A stretch of DNA of 20,157 bases, from positions 1-20,157 of the forward strand of contig CARQVR010000012.1 in assembly GCA_949051815.1 (NCBI GenBank), given 5' to 3'. Shown piece after piece: positions 13,385 through 20,157 of this stretch. How positions within the stretch are numbered: position 1 is the stretch's first letter; the number at the start of each line of letters is the position of its first letter. The stretch comes from an uncultured Lachnospiraceae bacterium. GTDB taxonomy: Bacteria > Bacillota > Clostridia > Lachnospirales > Lachnospiraceae. The notes under the pieces are model-generated. The model searched no databases. It was not told the origin of the DNA and saw nothing but the letters and a program-made list of their open reading frames with translations. The translations under genes and the position numbers were made by a program.

Positions 13385-16300
13385 TCACTCTAATTCTTTG
13401 TCGATCAGATTGACGCTCACCAGCGTGGAAATTCCCTTCTCCTGCATGGTAATGCCGTAAAGTCTGTCCGCCTTCTCCATCGTGCCGCGCCTGTGCGTAA
13501 TCACGATAAACTGTGTGCTCTTCGTCAGCTTATGCAGATACTTGGCAAACCGCGTCACATTGTTCTCGTCAAGCGCCGCCTCGATCTCGTCCAAAAGACA
13601 GAATGGCGAAGGTTTCAGATTCTGTATCGCAAAGAGCAGACAGATCGCCGTAAGAGACTTCTCCCCGCCGGACATCTGCATCATATTGACCAGTTTCTTG
13701 CCGGGCGGCTGCGCGATCACGAGGATGCCCGCCTCCAGCACGTCCTCCTCCTCGATCAACTCCAGGGAGCCTTTGCCGCCGCCGAACAGTTCCTTGAACA
13801 CCTTGTCGAACTCCCGGTTGATCTGGGCGAATTTTTCGTTAAACTGTTTCCGCATGGAAGTGTCCAGCTCCTCAATAATGCCAAGCAGCGTTTTCTCCGC
13901 TTCCACCAGATCGTCATGCTGCGTCTTTAAGAACGTATACCGCTCCATCAGATTGCGGTAATCCTCGATGGCGTTTACGTTCACATCGCCGAGCTTTCTG
14001 ATCGCATCCTTTAAATTGCCAATCTCCCGCTTCATTGCCGGCAGATCGGTCATCTCCTCATTCTTTAAGCCTTCCGCGTCGGAGAGGGTGATCTCATACT
14101 CATCCCACATATAATTGATCTGGGACTCGATAGATTCCTCCATCCGCTCCTTCTGCGCGTTCAGACGGTATACTTCCTTGTCCAGCGCCGTCATACGCTG
14201 GGAAAGCTCTTCTCTCGTGCCAAAGAAGTTTTTCTGCTTTCCGGAAAGCGTCTCCTTTGTCTCCACGTCCTCTTTCAGCTTAATCTCCGCCTCTGTCTGC
14301 GCCGTGTGGGAAGCCGCGATGGTTCTCTCGATCTCAAGAATACTCTCTTTCTTGCGCTCCACTTCCTCCTTGCCCAGATGCAGACCTTCTTTCACCTCAT
14401 TCAGCTCTGTCTGATACCGTTCTCTCTCTCCGTCCACGCGCTCCAGATTCTGCCGTTTAAAGTCGGCGTTCTGCCGCATCTTTTCCACTTCCACATCCCA
14501 TCCGGCCATCCGGGATGCCTGCCCGGATTCCAGCGTCCGCTTTTCCTCAAGCTGCGCCTGAAATTCGGCGATCTGGATCTCCACGCTCTTTTCAAGCGCC
14601 TCGGAGTCGGACAGCTCCTTAGCCGCCGCCTCCTTGCCTGCCCGGATCTCGCCGATCTGGGTTTCGATATCCTGCTCCTCCGTCTTTAACTCTCCGAACC
14701 CTTCCGCGGTCTCGCTCTTTTTTTCCTCCGCCTGCATCACACTCATTCTGGCGGTGTTCTGCTCGATAAATTTCCGCTGGATCTGTCCTTTGATATCCTC
14801 GATCTCCAGACGCATTTTATTGCGGCCGCGCTTGGTTTCTTCGATCTCATTTAAGATCTGGTCAATCTCCTTCACATACTGCTTTACTTTTTTCTCTAAC
14901 TCCTCCATCTCTCTGCGTCTGCCGAGCAGATTGGAGTTGTTCTTAAACGCGCCGCCGCTGATGGCGCCGCCGGGCACGAGAAGTTCTCCCTCCAGCGTAA
15001 CCATACGGATGCCGTAATCAAACTTTCTGGCGATCTTTACCGCATTGTCCACATTGTCGACAACCAGAATGCGGCCCAGCATGGCCTTGGCCACATTTTT
15101 ATACTTTTTGTCAATCTTCACAAGCGCATCCGCCATCCCTACCACGCCAGGCTCTTTAAGCGCATCCGGATTTTTAAACTCCTGCGGACGGGTAATGCTT
15201 GTCAGCGGAAGAAAGGTGGCGCGCCCGGCTCTGGCCTTTTTCAGGAAGCCGATCATCCGCTTGGCAGTCTCCTCATCCTCCGTCACGATGTTCTGTATAT
15301 TGCCGCCCAGCGCTGTTTCGATTGCCGTCTCATACTTCGCCTCTGCCTGAATGATATCCGCCACAACGCCGATGATGCCCTTTTCCGATTCCTTTTTCTC
15401 CATGACGGCTTTGACGCTGCCTCCGTAGCCTTCGTAGCGCTCCGTCAGGTTGGAAAGGGCCTCCAGCCTGGACTTCTGCTGGTGGTATAACACCTGCGTG
15501 TCCCTAAGCTTCTGATCCTTTCCGGCCAGCTCGTCCCGCACACCGGCAAGACGCTCCTCCATAAGCTCCTGCTGCTCTGTCAGATCCTTAATGGAGGCGG
15601 TGATGGCCTCAAACTCCTCCTCCAGTTTTTTAATCGTCTCTGTCTGCTCTGCCTCGTCGGACTTGGCACGGAGAAGTCTGGAATTAAGCTCCGCCTTCCG
15701 GATGTTCACCTGCTCCAGCATGGTGTCAAAACGCCCCAGTCTGGATTTGATGGTAGCGCGGTTATTCAGCGCCTCTATAATCGTATTCTTTCCGCTTTCG
15801 ATATGATTATTTAAGGTTTCTATCTCGCTCTGGGTTTTCTCCAGAAGCTCTCTGGCTGCCGTCCGCTCCTCCTCGAGAGCCGTCAGTTTTTCGTCAATCT
15901 CCTGCTTTTGCGCAAGGATGCTTTCTCTCTCTTTATCCCTCTCGGCAAGCTGTCCGCTAATGCTGTTAATCCGCGTCTGCAAATGCTCCTCGTTGCCCTC
16001 CGCCGAGTGAATCTGCTCCTTTAAAACGTTGATCTCGCCCTCCAGCTTGGAACGCATCACGCCGGTATCCGTGAGGGTAGCCCTCGCCGCCTCAATCTCC
16101 GCGTCCAACTGCTCGATACGGCTCTGGATCCGCTCGTACTCCTCCTTGGTGGACTCGTATTTTCCGGTTGTCTCCTGCAAATCACCGGACGCAATCCGCA
16201 GCTTTTCATCCACGTCCTTAAGCTGTCCCGTGATCCGCACGTTTTCAAGTAGAAAAACGTTGACGTCAAGCGTCTTTAATTCCTCCTTCTTACGAAGGTA

Positions 16301-16942
16301 AACCCTGGCCTTCTCCGCCTGCTTTTCGAGCGGCCCTGTCTGCTTTTCAAGCTCCGCCAGTATATCGTTCACGCGCAGTAAGTTCTGTTTTTCCGCCTCC
16401 AGCTTTTTCTGCGCCGCATACTTTCTTCTCTTAAATTTTACAATACCGGCCGCCTCGTCAAAAAGCTCCCTGCGCTCCTCCGGTTTCCCGCTCAGAATCT
16501 TATCAATCTGACCCTGTCCGATGATGGAGTAGCCTTCCTTACCGATACCGGTATCATAAAACAGTTCATTGACGTCTTTCAGACGGCAGGGCGTGCCGTT
16601 TAACATGTACTCGCTCTCCCCTGAGCGGTACAGCCGCCTCGACACCGTCACCTCGTCGAAATCAATGGGGAGCTGGTGATCGGAATTGTCCAGTGTAATC
16701 GCCACATAAGCGTAGCCTAACGGCTTCCTCAGCTCTGTCCCGGAAAAGATCACATCCTGCATGGATACGCCGCGAAGCTGTTTGATCCGCTGCTCGCCTA
16801 ACACCCATCTGACCGCGTCGGCCACATTGCTCTTGCCGGAACCGTTCGGCCCCACGATTCCCGTTATGCCGTTGTGAAACTGAAACTTAATTTTATTTGC
16901 AAAGGATTTAAACCCGTGTACCTCTATACTCTTTAAATACAT
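13385..16942 (-). CDS. smc: Chromosome segregation/condensation ATPase SMC
   Basis: Full-length SMC, 1185 residues, which with ScpA and ScpB organises and segregates the chromosome. The N-terminal ATPase half has Walker A GPNGSGKSN at 31-39 and GEQ; two coiled-coil arms lie at about 170-500 and 670-1000; the hinge is near 510-660 (GVVADIIQAEAKYETAIETA, GRATFLPL, then LVPGGAISGG). The C-terminal half has signature MSGGEKSLTAI and Walker B FCLLDEIEAALDENN. Length and order are normal. The start at 16942 has GAAAGG 6 nt upstream, within the end of rnc (3-nt gap). The stop TGA is about 35 nt before the ftsY start. Confidence 0.98.
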   Translation of the reverse strand: MYLKSIEVHGFKSFANKIKFQFHNGITGIVGPNGSGKSNVADAVRWVLGEQRIKQLRGVSMQDVIFSGTELRKPLGYAYVAITLDNSDHQLPIDFDEVTVSRRLYRSGESEYMLNGTPCRLKDVNELFYDTGIGKEGYSIIGQGQIDKILSGKPEERRELFDEAAGIVKFKRRKYAAQKKLEAEKQNLLRVNDILAELEKQTGPLEKQAEKARVYLRKKEELKTLDVNVFLLENVRITGQLKDVDEKLRIASGDLQETTGKYESTKEEYERIQSRIEQLDAEIEAARATLTDTGVMRSKLEGEINVLKEQIHSAEGNEEHLQTRINSISGQLAERDKERESILAQKQEIDEKLTALEEERTAARELLEKTQSEIETLNNHIESGKNTIIEALNNRATIKSRLGRFDTMLEQVNIRKAELNSRLLRAKSDEAEQTETIKKLEEEFEAITASIKDLTEQQELMEERLAGVRDELAGKDQKLRDTQVLYHQQKSRLEALSNLTERYEGYGGSVKAVMEKKESEKGIIGVVADIIQAEAKYETAIETALGGNIQNIVTEDEETAKRMIGFLKKARAGRATFLPLTSITRPQEFKNPDALKEPGVVGMADALVKIDKKYKNVAKAMLGRILVVDNVDNAVKIARKFDYGIRMVTLEGELLVPGGAISGGAFKNNSNLLGRRREMEELEKKVKQYVKEIDQILNEIEETKRGRNKMRLEIEDIKGQIQRKFIEQNTARMSVMQAEEKKSETAEGFGELKTEEQDIETQIGEIRAGKEAAAKELSDSEALEKSVEIQIAEFQAQLEEKRTLESGQASRMAGWDVEVEKMRQNADFKRQNLERVDGERERYQTELNEVKEGLHLGKEEVERKKESILEIERTIAASHTAQTEAEIKLKEDVETKETLSGKQKNFFGTREELSQRMTALDKEVYRLNAQKERMEESIESQINYMWDEYEITLSDAEGLKNEEMTDLPAMKREIGNLKDAIRKLGDVNVNAIEDYRNLMERYTFLKTQHDDLVEAEKTLLGIIEELDTSMRKQFNEKFAQINREFDKVFKELFGGGKGSLELIEEEDVLEAGILVIAQPPGKKLVNMMQMSGGEKSLTAICLLFAIQNLKPSPFCLLDEIEAALDENNVTRFAKYLHKLTKSTQFIVITHRRGTMEKADRLYGITMQEKGISTLVSVNLIDKELE

Positions 16943-16945
16943 ATG

Positions 16946-17635
16946 TTACCTTTCTTTTCTTGCAAGAAGCGCCTGATATGCCGCCTGCTGCTGCGCGGCC
17001 TTCTTGGAATGGCCGGTTCCCCATCCCACTTTCTTTTCTCCCACATAAGCCTCCACCTCGAAGGTTTTATCGTGCTGCGGTCCGTCCTCTTTCACGAGTT
17101 CATAGCGAAGCGCGCCCTCGTTCCCCTGCTGCACAAGCTCCTGCAGTATCGTCTTGGCGTCATAAAAAAGCTGCTTATGTTCTAAGTCCGAAAGAATAAA
17201 GCGGTGAATAAAGGCTGACGCTTCCTCCAGTCCCCCATCCAGATAAATGGCGCCGATCACCGCCTCCATCACGTCAGAGACGATGGAGTCTCTGGTTCTC
17301 CCCCCTGTGGCCTCCTCTCCCTTTCCGAGAAGAATATGCTGCTCCAGAGAAAAGTCCCTCGCACAGTAAGCAAGCGCCGGTTCGCAGACCATAGACGCCC
17401 GCAGTCTGGTCAGTTCTCCCTCCGGCGTCTCCTCCCGTTCCCGGAAAAGAAAATCGCTGCTCACAAGCTCCAGCACAGCGTCTCCCAGAAACTCCAGCCG
17501 CTCATAATCCGCGTATTTGTTAATTCTCATCTCGTTGGCATATGAGCTGTGGGTAAGCGCCCGCCGCAAAAGTGTTTTATCCCGAAACCGATATTTTATT
17601 TTTTCTTCCAGTCTGTCAAACGCTTCGTCCGTCAT
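16946..17635 (-). CDS. rnc: Ribonuclease III
   Basis: A 229-residue double-strand-specific RNase that matures rRNA and many mRNAs. The catalytic domain has signature YERLEFLGDAVLEL at about 41-54 and the second acidic site DVMEAVIGAIYLDGG at about 116-130; the dsRNA-binding domain is at about 155-228 (LRYELVKEDGPQHDKTFEVE, then SKKAAQQQAAYQALL). The start is set at ATG 17635 (MTDEAF); ATG 17647 is also possible because the purine-rich stretch GGGAAAGGG lies just before it. The in-frame extension to 17698 is rejected, since it is half of a perfect palindrome. An acpP terminator and a long stem precede the gene, which raises the chance of self-control by cleavage of its own leader, as known for E. 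coli rnc. Confidence 0.95.
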   Translation of the reverse strand: MTDEAFDRLEEKIKYRFRDKTLLRRALTHSSYANEMRINKYADYERLEFLGDAVLELVSSDFLFREREETPEGELTRLRASMVCEPALAYCARDFSLEQHILLGKGEEATGGRTRDSIVSDVMEAVIGAIYLDGGLEEASAFIHRFILSDLEHKQLFYDAKTILQELVQQGNEGALRYELVKEDGPQHDKTFEVEAYVGEKKVGWGTGHSKKAAQQQAAYQALLARKER

Positions 17636-17674
17636 AAAAATGACCATGCCCTTTCCCGCCCCGCGAATCCGTGC

Positions 17675-17703
17675 GGAGAATGCCCATACTTTGGGCATTC
17701 TCC
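17675..17703. repeat. Perfect 11-bp inverted repeat upstream of rnc
   Basis: GGAGAATGCCC (17675-17685) and its reverse complement (17693-17703) with a 7-nt loop, 40 nt before the rnc start. No U-run follows on either strand, so it is not a plain terminator. Confidence 0.8.
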
Positions 17704-17704
17704 T

Positions 17705-17770
17705 GTGCGCGATTTAGTACTTCTTAACGAAGCCGCCTCTGCTGCTGCGTTTTAGAAGTACTTCTCGCAC
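17705..17770. repeat. Long interrupted stem between acpP and rnc
   Basis: GTGCG (17705-17709) with CGCAC (17766-17770), AGTACTTCT (17716-17724) with AGAAGTACT (17754-17762), and AACG (17726-17729) with CGTT (17748-17751) nest into one stem of about 18 bp with small internal loops. It could be an RNase III target in the rnc leader or a palindromic intergenic element. Confidence 0.55.
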
Positions 17771-17772
17771 GT

Positions 17773-17801
17773 GGAAAAGCCCCTTCCTCATCAGAAAGGG
17801 C
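17773..17801 (-). terminator. Intrinsic terminator after acpP
   Basis: On the minus strand, GCCCTTTC (17801-17794) pairs over 8 bp with the arm at 17787-17779 and is followed by TTTTCC. The short U-run suggests partial termination, which would let some transcripts reach rnc-smc-ftsY. No good promoter is seen between here and rnc. Confidence 0.65.
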
Positions 17802-17808
17802 CAACCGC

Positions 17809-18039
17809 TTACTCCCTGCTGCTTTTAATCAGCTCTGCCGCTTCGCCCACCGTCGCGATGCGTTCCGCCTTCCCGGCAGGTATTTCAATCTGAAAGGCAT
17901 CCTCAATTCCCATGATAATCTGGTATACATCCAAAGAATCCGCCCCCAGATCCTCCAGAAAGGTGGTCTCTTCCGTGATCTCCTTAGGGTCTACACTCAA
18001 AACCCCTGCTATCACTTCCCGTAATTTTTCCAGTTCCAT
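17809..18039 (-). CDS. acpP: Acyl carrier protein
   Basis: A 76-residue carrier of growing fatty acyl chains in type II fatty acid synthesis. Family hallmarks: ITEETTFLEDLGADSLDVYQIIMGIED, with the phosphopantetheine Ser in DSL at about residue 36. Ile/Met replace the usual Val-Glu-Leu after the serine helix start (DVYQIIM instead of DTVELVM), a mild variation. The start is ATG 18039, with GGAGAGG about 11 nt upstream; the in-frame extension to 18114 is rejected because it has no family match and lies in the intergenic gap. It follows plsX by 111 nt and is closed by a terminator. Confidence 0.93.
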   Translation of the reverse strand: MELEKLREVIAGVLSVDPKEITEETTFLEDLGADSLDVYQIIMGIEDAFQIEIPAGKAERIATVGEAAELIKSSRE

Positions 18040-18150
18040 CGCAAAACAAACCTCTCCGCTTTCTAAAGCGTCTCCCTCTATCGGTATCTTTCTGTTTCCA
18101 TCCGCACGGAACATGCCGCATTTCAGGCATACTCCCGGGTAAAGCCCTTT

Positions 18151-19152
18151 TTAATTTACTCTCTCCCGGATTTTTTCGCTGATCTTCTGCTCCGTAAAGG
18201 CAATGCACTGTAAAATAGAATTTTTTATTTCGTTCGCTTTTGAACTGCCGTGGGTTTTCACCACCAGCCCTTTCAGTCCCAGAAGCGGCGCACCGCCATA
18301 CTGCTCCAGATCAAAAGCTTTCAATGTCTTTTTCAGCGCGGGCTTTACCAAAAGTGCGCCGATCTTGCTGCGAAGTGTAGACATCATGCCCTGCTTCACT
18401 TTGCCAATCAGCGTCAGCCCAACGCCCTCATATGTCTTCAATATCACATTTCCCACAAAGGCCTCGCAGACGATAACATCCGCCGCCCCCGCCGGAATGT
18501 CCCTCGCCTCCACGCTGCCGATAAAGTTGATGTCAGAGCAGTTTTTGAGAAGCGGGAAAGTTTCCTTCACAAGCGCGTTTCCCTTTTCCTCCTCCGCGCC
18601 GATATTCACAATACCGACCTTCGGGTTTTTCACTCCCATCACATATTCCATATAAACCGAACCCATTTTCGCAAACTGCACCAGATGGGACGGTCTGGCA
18701 TCCACATTCGCACCGCAGTCGATCAGAAGCGAACATCCTGTCGCCGTAGGAATGAGCGGTGCAAGGGGCGGTCTCTCCACGCCCTTAATCCGGCCCACAA
18801 TCACCTGTCCGCCCACCAGCGTCGCGCCGGTGCTTCCAGCGGACACGTAGGCATCACAGGTACCGTCCTTCACAAGGTTAAGCGCTTTCACAAGCGAAGA
18901 ATCCTTCTTCTTCCGTATCGCCATCACCGGCGGCTCCGCCGTCTCGATGATCTCGGAGGCATGAACCACCACAATCCGTTCCTTCGGATATGTATAACCG
19001 GCAAGCTCCTTTTCCAGAACATCCTGCTTTCCCACCAGATATACCTGTATCTTGCCGCTCTCGTTTACCGCCTCCACAGCGCCTTTTACCGTCTCCACCG
19101 GCGCGTTATCGCCGCCCATGGCATCCACGGCCACTTTAATCCATTCGCTCAT
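18151..19152 (-). CDS. plsX: Phosphate acyltransferase PlsX
   Basis: A 333-residue peripheral membrane enzyme that turns acyl-ACP plus phosphate into acyl-phosphate for PlsY, the entry to phospholipid synthesis. It begins MSEWIKVAVDAMGGDNAP, the family N-terminal signature, and carries VSAGSTGATLVGGQ (about 103-116), LIDCGANVDARP, NIGAEEEKGN and CEAFVGNVILKTYEG (about 229-243). Length is normal. The start is ATG 19152 with GGAAGG 6 nt upstream; an in-frame TTG two codons earlier is part of the ribosome binding region. It has its own promoter after the rpmF terminator, and no FapR-type TTAGTACC operator was recognised. Confidence 0.97.
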   Translation of the reverse strand: MSEWIKVAVDAMGGDNAPVETVKGAVEAVNESGKIQVYLVGKQDVLEKELAGYTYPKERIVVVHASEIIETAEPPVMAIRKKKDSSLVKALNLVKDGTCDAYVSAGSTGATLVGGQVIVGRIKGVERPPLAPLIPTATGCSLLIDCGANVDARPSHLVQFAKMGSVYMEYVMGVKNPKVGIVNIGAEEEKGNALVKETFPLLKNCSDINFIGSVEARDIPAGAADVIVCEAFVGNVILKTYEGVGLTLIGKVKQGMMSTLRSKIGALLVKPALKKTLKAFDLEQYGGAPLLGLKGLVVKTHGSSKANEIKNSILQCIAFTEQKISEKIRERVN

Positions 19153-19206
19153 ACGCAACCTTCCGTTTCTTCTAAGCCTGTTTTCCGGCTATGTTTGAAT
19201 AGTTAT

Positions 19207-19235
19207 AATATACTAAATCCGCCCATAAAAATCAA
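19207..19235 (-). promoter_or_regulatory. Promoter of plsX-acpP
   Basis: Minus-strand TTGATT (19230-19235), a 17-nt spacer and TATATT (19207-19212). The -35 abuts the rpmF terminator stem (19236) and uses the start of its U-tract, a compact end-to-start junction. The start is predicted near 19200. Confidence 0.7.
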
Positions 19236-19262
19236 GGCTCTTCGAGAGGTTCCCGAAAAGCC
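19225..19262 (-). terminator. Intrinsic terminator after rpmF
   Basis: A 12-bp stem with two G-U pairs (19262-19251 with 19247-19236), a 3-nt loop, then TTGATTTTTAT on the minus strand. It ends the yceD-rpmF transcript 13 nt past the rpmF stop. Confidence 0.85.
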
Positions 19263-19274
19263 CGTGCACATCGT

Positions 19275-19454
19275 TTAATCAACCGCGATGATTTCTTTTT
19301 TGTTGTATGTTCCGCATTTCTTACATACTCTGTGGGGCACCATCAGCGCGCCGCACTTGCTACATTTCACCAATGTAGGAGCAGTCATTTTCCAGTTTGC
19401 TCTTCTCTTATCTCTTCTGCTCCTGGAAGATTTGTTTTTAGGACAAATAGACAT
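19275..19454 (-). CDS. rpmF: 50S ribosomal protein L32
   Basis: A 59-residue ribosomal protein: MSICPKNKSSRSRRDKRRANW is the usual basic L32 start, and four cysteines in CSKCGALMVPHRVCKKCG form the zinc ribbon, so this is the zinc-binding form. AAGGAGG lies 7 nt before ATG 19454 and inside the end of yceD, whose stop is only 2 nt upstream, so the two are translationally coupled. yceD-rpmF-plsX is a widely conserved order. Confidence 0.98.
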   Translation of the reverse strand: MSICPKNKSSRSRRDKRRANWKMTAPTLVKCSKCGALMVPHRVCKKCGTYNKKEIIAVD

Positions 19455-19456
19455 CG

Positions 19457-19981
19457 TCACACCTCCTTATCCGCTTCGAAAATATCTTTGATCGCCGCCA
19501 TCCTGGGATCGGGCACAAAATTATCGCAATCGCATGTCCCCGTATTCAGATCCCTGCCGCATGTGGGGCAGATCCCCTTACAATCCGGCTTACACAGAAT
19601 CTTCATAGGCCAGCTTGTCACTATCTCACTGATCAGCAAGTCCTCTACATTCAACTGAAAGCCTTCCATGAATAGCTGTTCCTCATAAACCAGAGGATCA
19701 GCCGCCATATCCGGCGCCCACACTTCTCTCGTAAAGCAGATCTCCCGCTTCTCCTCCACAGGCTTTAAACATCTGTCACAGCCCGCGGAAAAAACGAACG
19801 CCGCTTTTCCTTCGATCCGTGCCCTGCCTTTCCCTGTGTTTGTAAAAACAAAGCGCACCGGTGATGAAGCCGACACCGGATATTTTTCCCCGCCGACGGA
19901 AACTTCTTCAATCTGCGCCTCCGCCTGCATGGAAACAACTCTGTCCTCGTTTGTAAGCACATCTGTCAGGTTCACGAACAT
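19457..19981 (-). CDS. yceD: DUF177/YceD family protein
   Basis: A 174-residue protein of the DUF177 family (YceD, YlbN in Bacillus), almost always encoded before rpmF and linked to 23S rRNA/ribosome biology. The middle has the conserved CDRCLKPVEEKREICF (about 68-84), and the end has a second cysteine group, CKPDCKGICPTCGRDLNTGTCDC (about 138-160), likely to bind metal. TAGGAG lies 6-7 nt before ATG 19981. It is the first gene of an operon with a consensus promoter about 25 nt upstream. Identity is secure; the molecular role in Firmicutes is not. Confidence 0.95.
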   Translation of the reverse strand: MFVNLTDVLTNEDRVVSMQAEAQIEEVSVGGEKYPVSASSPVRFVFTNTGKGRARIEGKAAFVFSAGCDRCLKPVEEKREICFTREVWAPDMAADPLVYEEQLFMEGFQLNVEDLLISEIVTSWPMKILCKPDCKGICPTCGRDLNTGTCDCDNFVPDPRMAAIKDIFEADKEV

Positions 19982-20007
19982 AGCAGACTCCTATCCACAC
20001 TCAAACA

Positions 20008-20036
20008 ATTATACATATGGCACCCCGGTTTGTCAA
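20008..20036 (-). promoter_or_regulatory. Consensus sigma-A promoter of yceD-rpmF
   Basis: Minus-strand TTGACA (20031-20036), a 17-nt spacer and TATAAT (20008-20013): full consensus at both hexamers. The start is predicted near 20001, about 20 nt before the yceD ATG. Confidence 0.92.
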
Positions 20037-20058
20037 CCGATAATTTAACGTATGCAAT

Positions 20059-20154
20059 GAGCCGGGCGAAGCAGCGGCAGTATCAGCCGTTGGGAGCTTG
20101 CTCGCATAAGGCTGTATACCGCCGCTGCTTCATCGGGCGAATGCCCGATAGCTC
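20059..20154. repeat. Palindromic intergenic element at window edge
   Basis: A long stem, GAAGCAGCGGC (20068-20078) with GCCGCTGCTTC (20121-20131), extends inward past one mismatch and one bulge to about 20 bp. A second hairpin ATCGGGC-GAAT-GCCCGAT (20132-20149) follows, and GAGC (20059-20062) pairs with GCTC (20151-20154). CGGGCGAA occurs twice (20063, 20134). No tRNA or known riboswitch fold was recognised; it may continue outside the window. Confidence 0.6.
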
Positions 20155-20157
20155 CAG

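Noticed and set aside
17636..17698. N-terminal extension of RNase III
   Set aside because: The extra codons are one arm of the perfect inverted repeat and do not resemble the family start.
18040..18114. N-terminal extension of the acyl carrier protein
   Set aside because: No homologous residues, and the family start MELEKLREV with a ribosome binding site follows.
18250..19278. A 342-codon open frame on the plus strand
   Set aside because: It is the antisense shadow of plsX, whose minus-strand product has all family motifs.
1..20157. CRISPR arrays, insertion sequences, integrases, tRNA and rRNA genes
   Set aside because: None was recognised; no regularly spaced direct repeats, transposase or integrase motifs, or cloverleaf sequences were seen on either strand.

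Overview
The window reads as a chromosomal piece of a Gram-positive anaerobe of the class Clostridia, most like a Lachnospiraceae member. The basis is the conserved gene order yceD-rpmF-plsX-acpP-rnc-smc-ftsY and ylxM-ffh, strong AGGAGG ribosome binding sites, sigma-A promoters, and moderate GC content. All genes but one protein gene and one small RNA lie on the minus strand, so the text runs from high to low coordinates in transcription order.

Region 20157-12405 is the housekeeping block. A palindrome-rich intergenic element at the window edge precedes a consensus promoter that drives yceD (DUF177) and rpmF (L32). A terminator and a new promoter follow, then plsX and acpP (fatty acid and phospholipid synthesis), a terminator plus a long stem structure, and then rnc, smc and ftsY, tightly packed with gaps of 3 nt and about 35 nt. 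ylxM-ffh normally follows ftsY directly. Here they sit more than 11 kb away (1097 to the window start) with their own promoter, and 13 other genes lie between.

Region 12350-8297 holds a threonine ammonia-lyase with an ACT domain, a YitT-family membrane protein, a membrane-anchored GH25 muramidase, and an unusual DUF1905 plus C39-like cysteine peptidase fusion. A bidirectional terminator separates these from the only plus-strand protein gene, a small soluble PocR-domain chemoreceptor-like protein (7442-8215). That gene is divergent from an OmpR-type response regulator, a histidine kinase without a membrane segment, and an ABC ATPase with a FtsX-type permease. These four form a probable self-contained sensing and export module.

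Region 2866-1270 holds two overlapping flavodoxin-fold genes with complementary motif losses. Next to them is a compact type I toxin-antitoxin locus: a 31-residue hydrophobic holin-like peptide on the minus strand, and a convergent RNA of about 110 nt on the plus strand with its own extended -10 promoter and terminator. The toxin leader has four alternating CCCTCC/GGAGGG segments, the last being the Shine-Dalgarno. They can form mutually exclusive hairpins, and the antitoxin RNA carries an antisense match to the switching segment. This locus is the most interesting item in the window.
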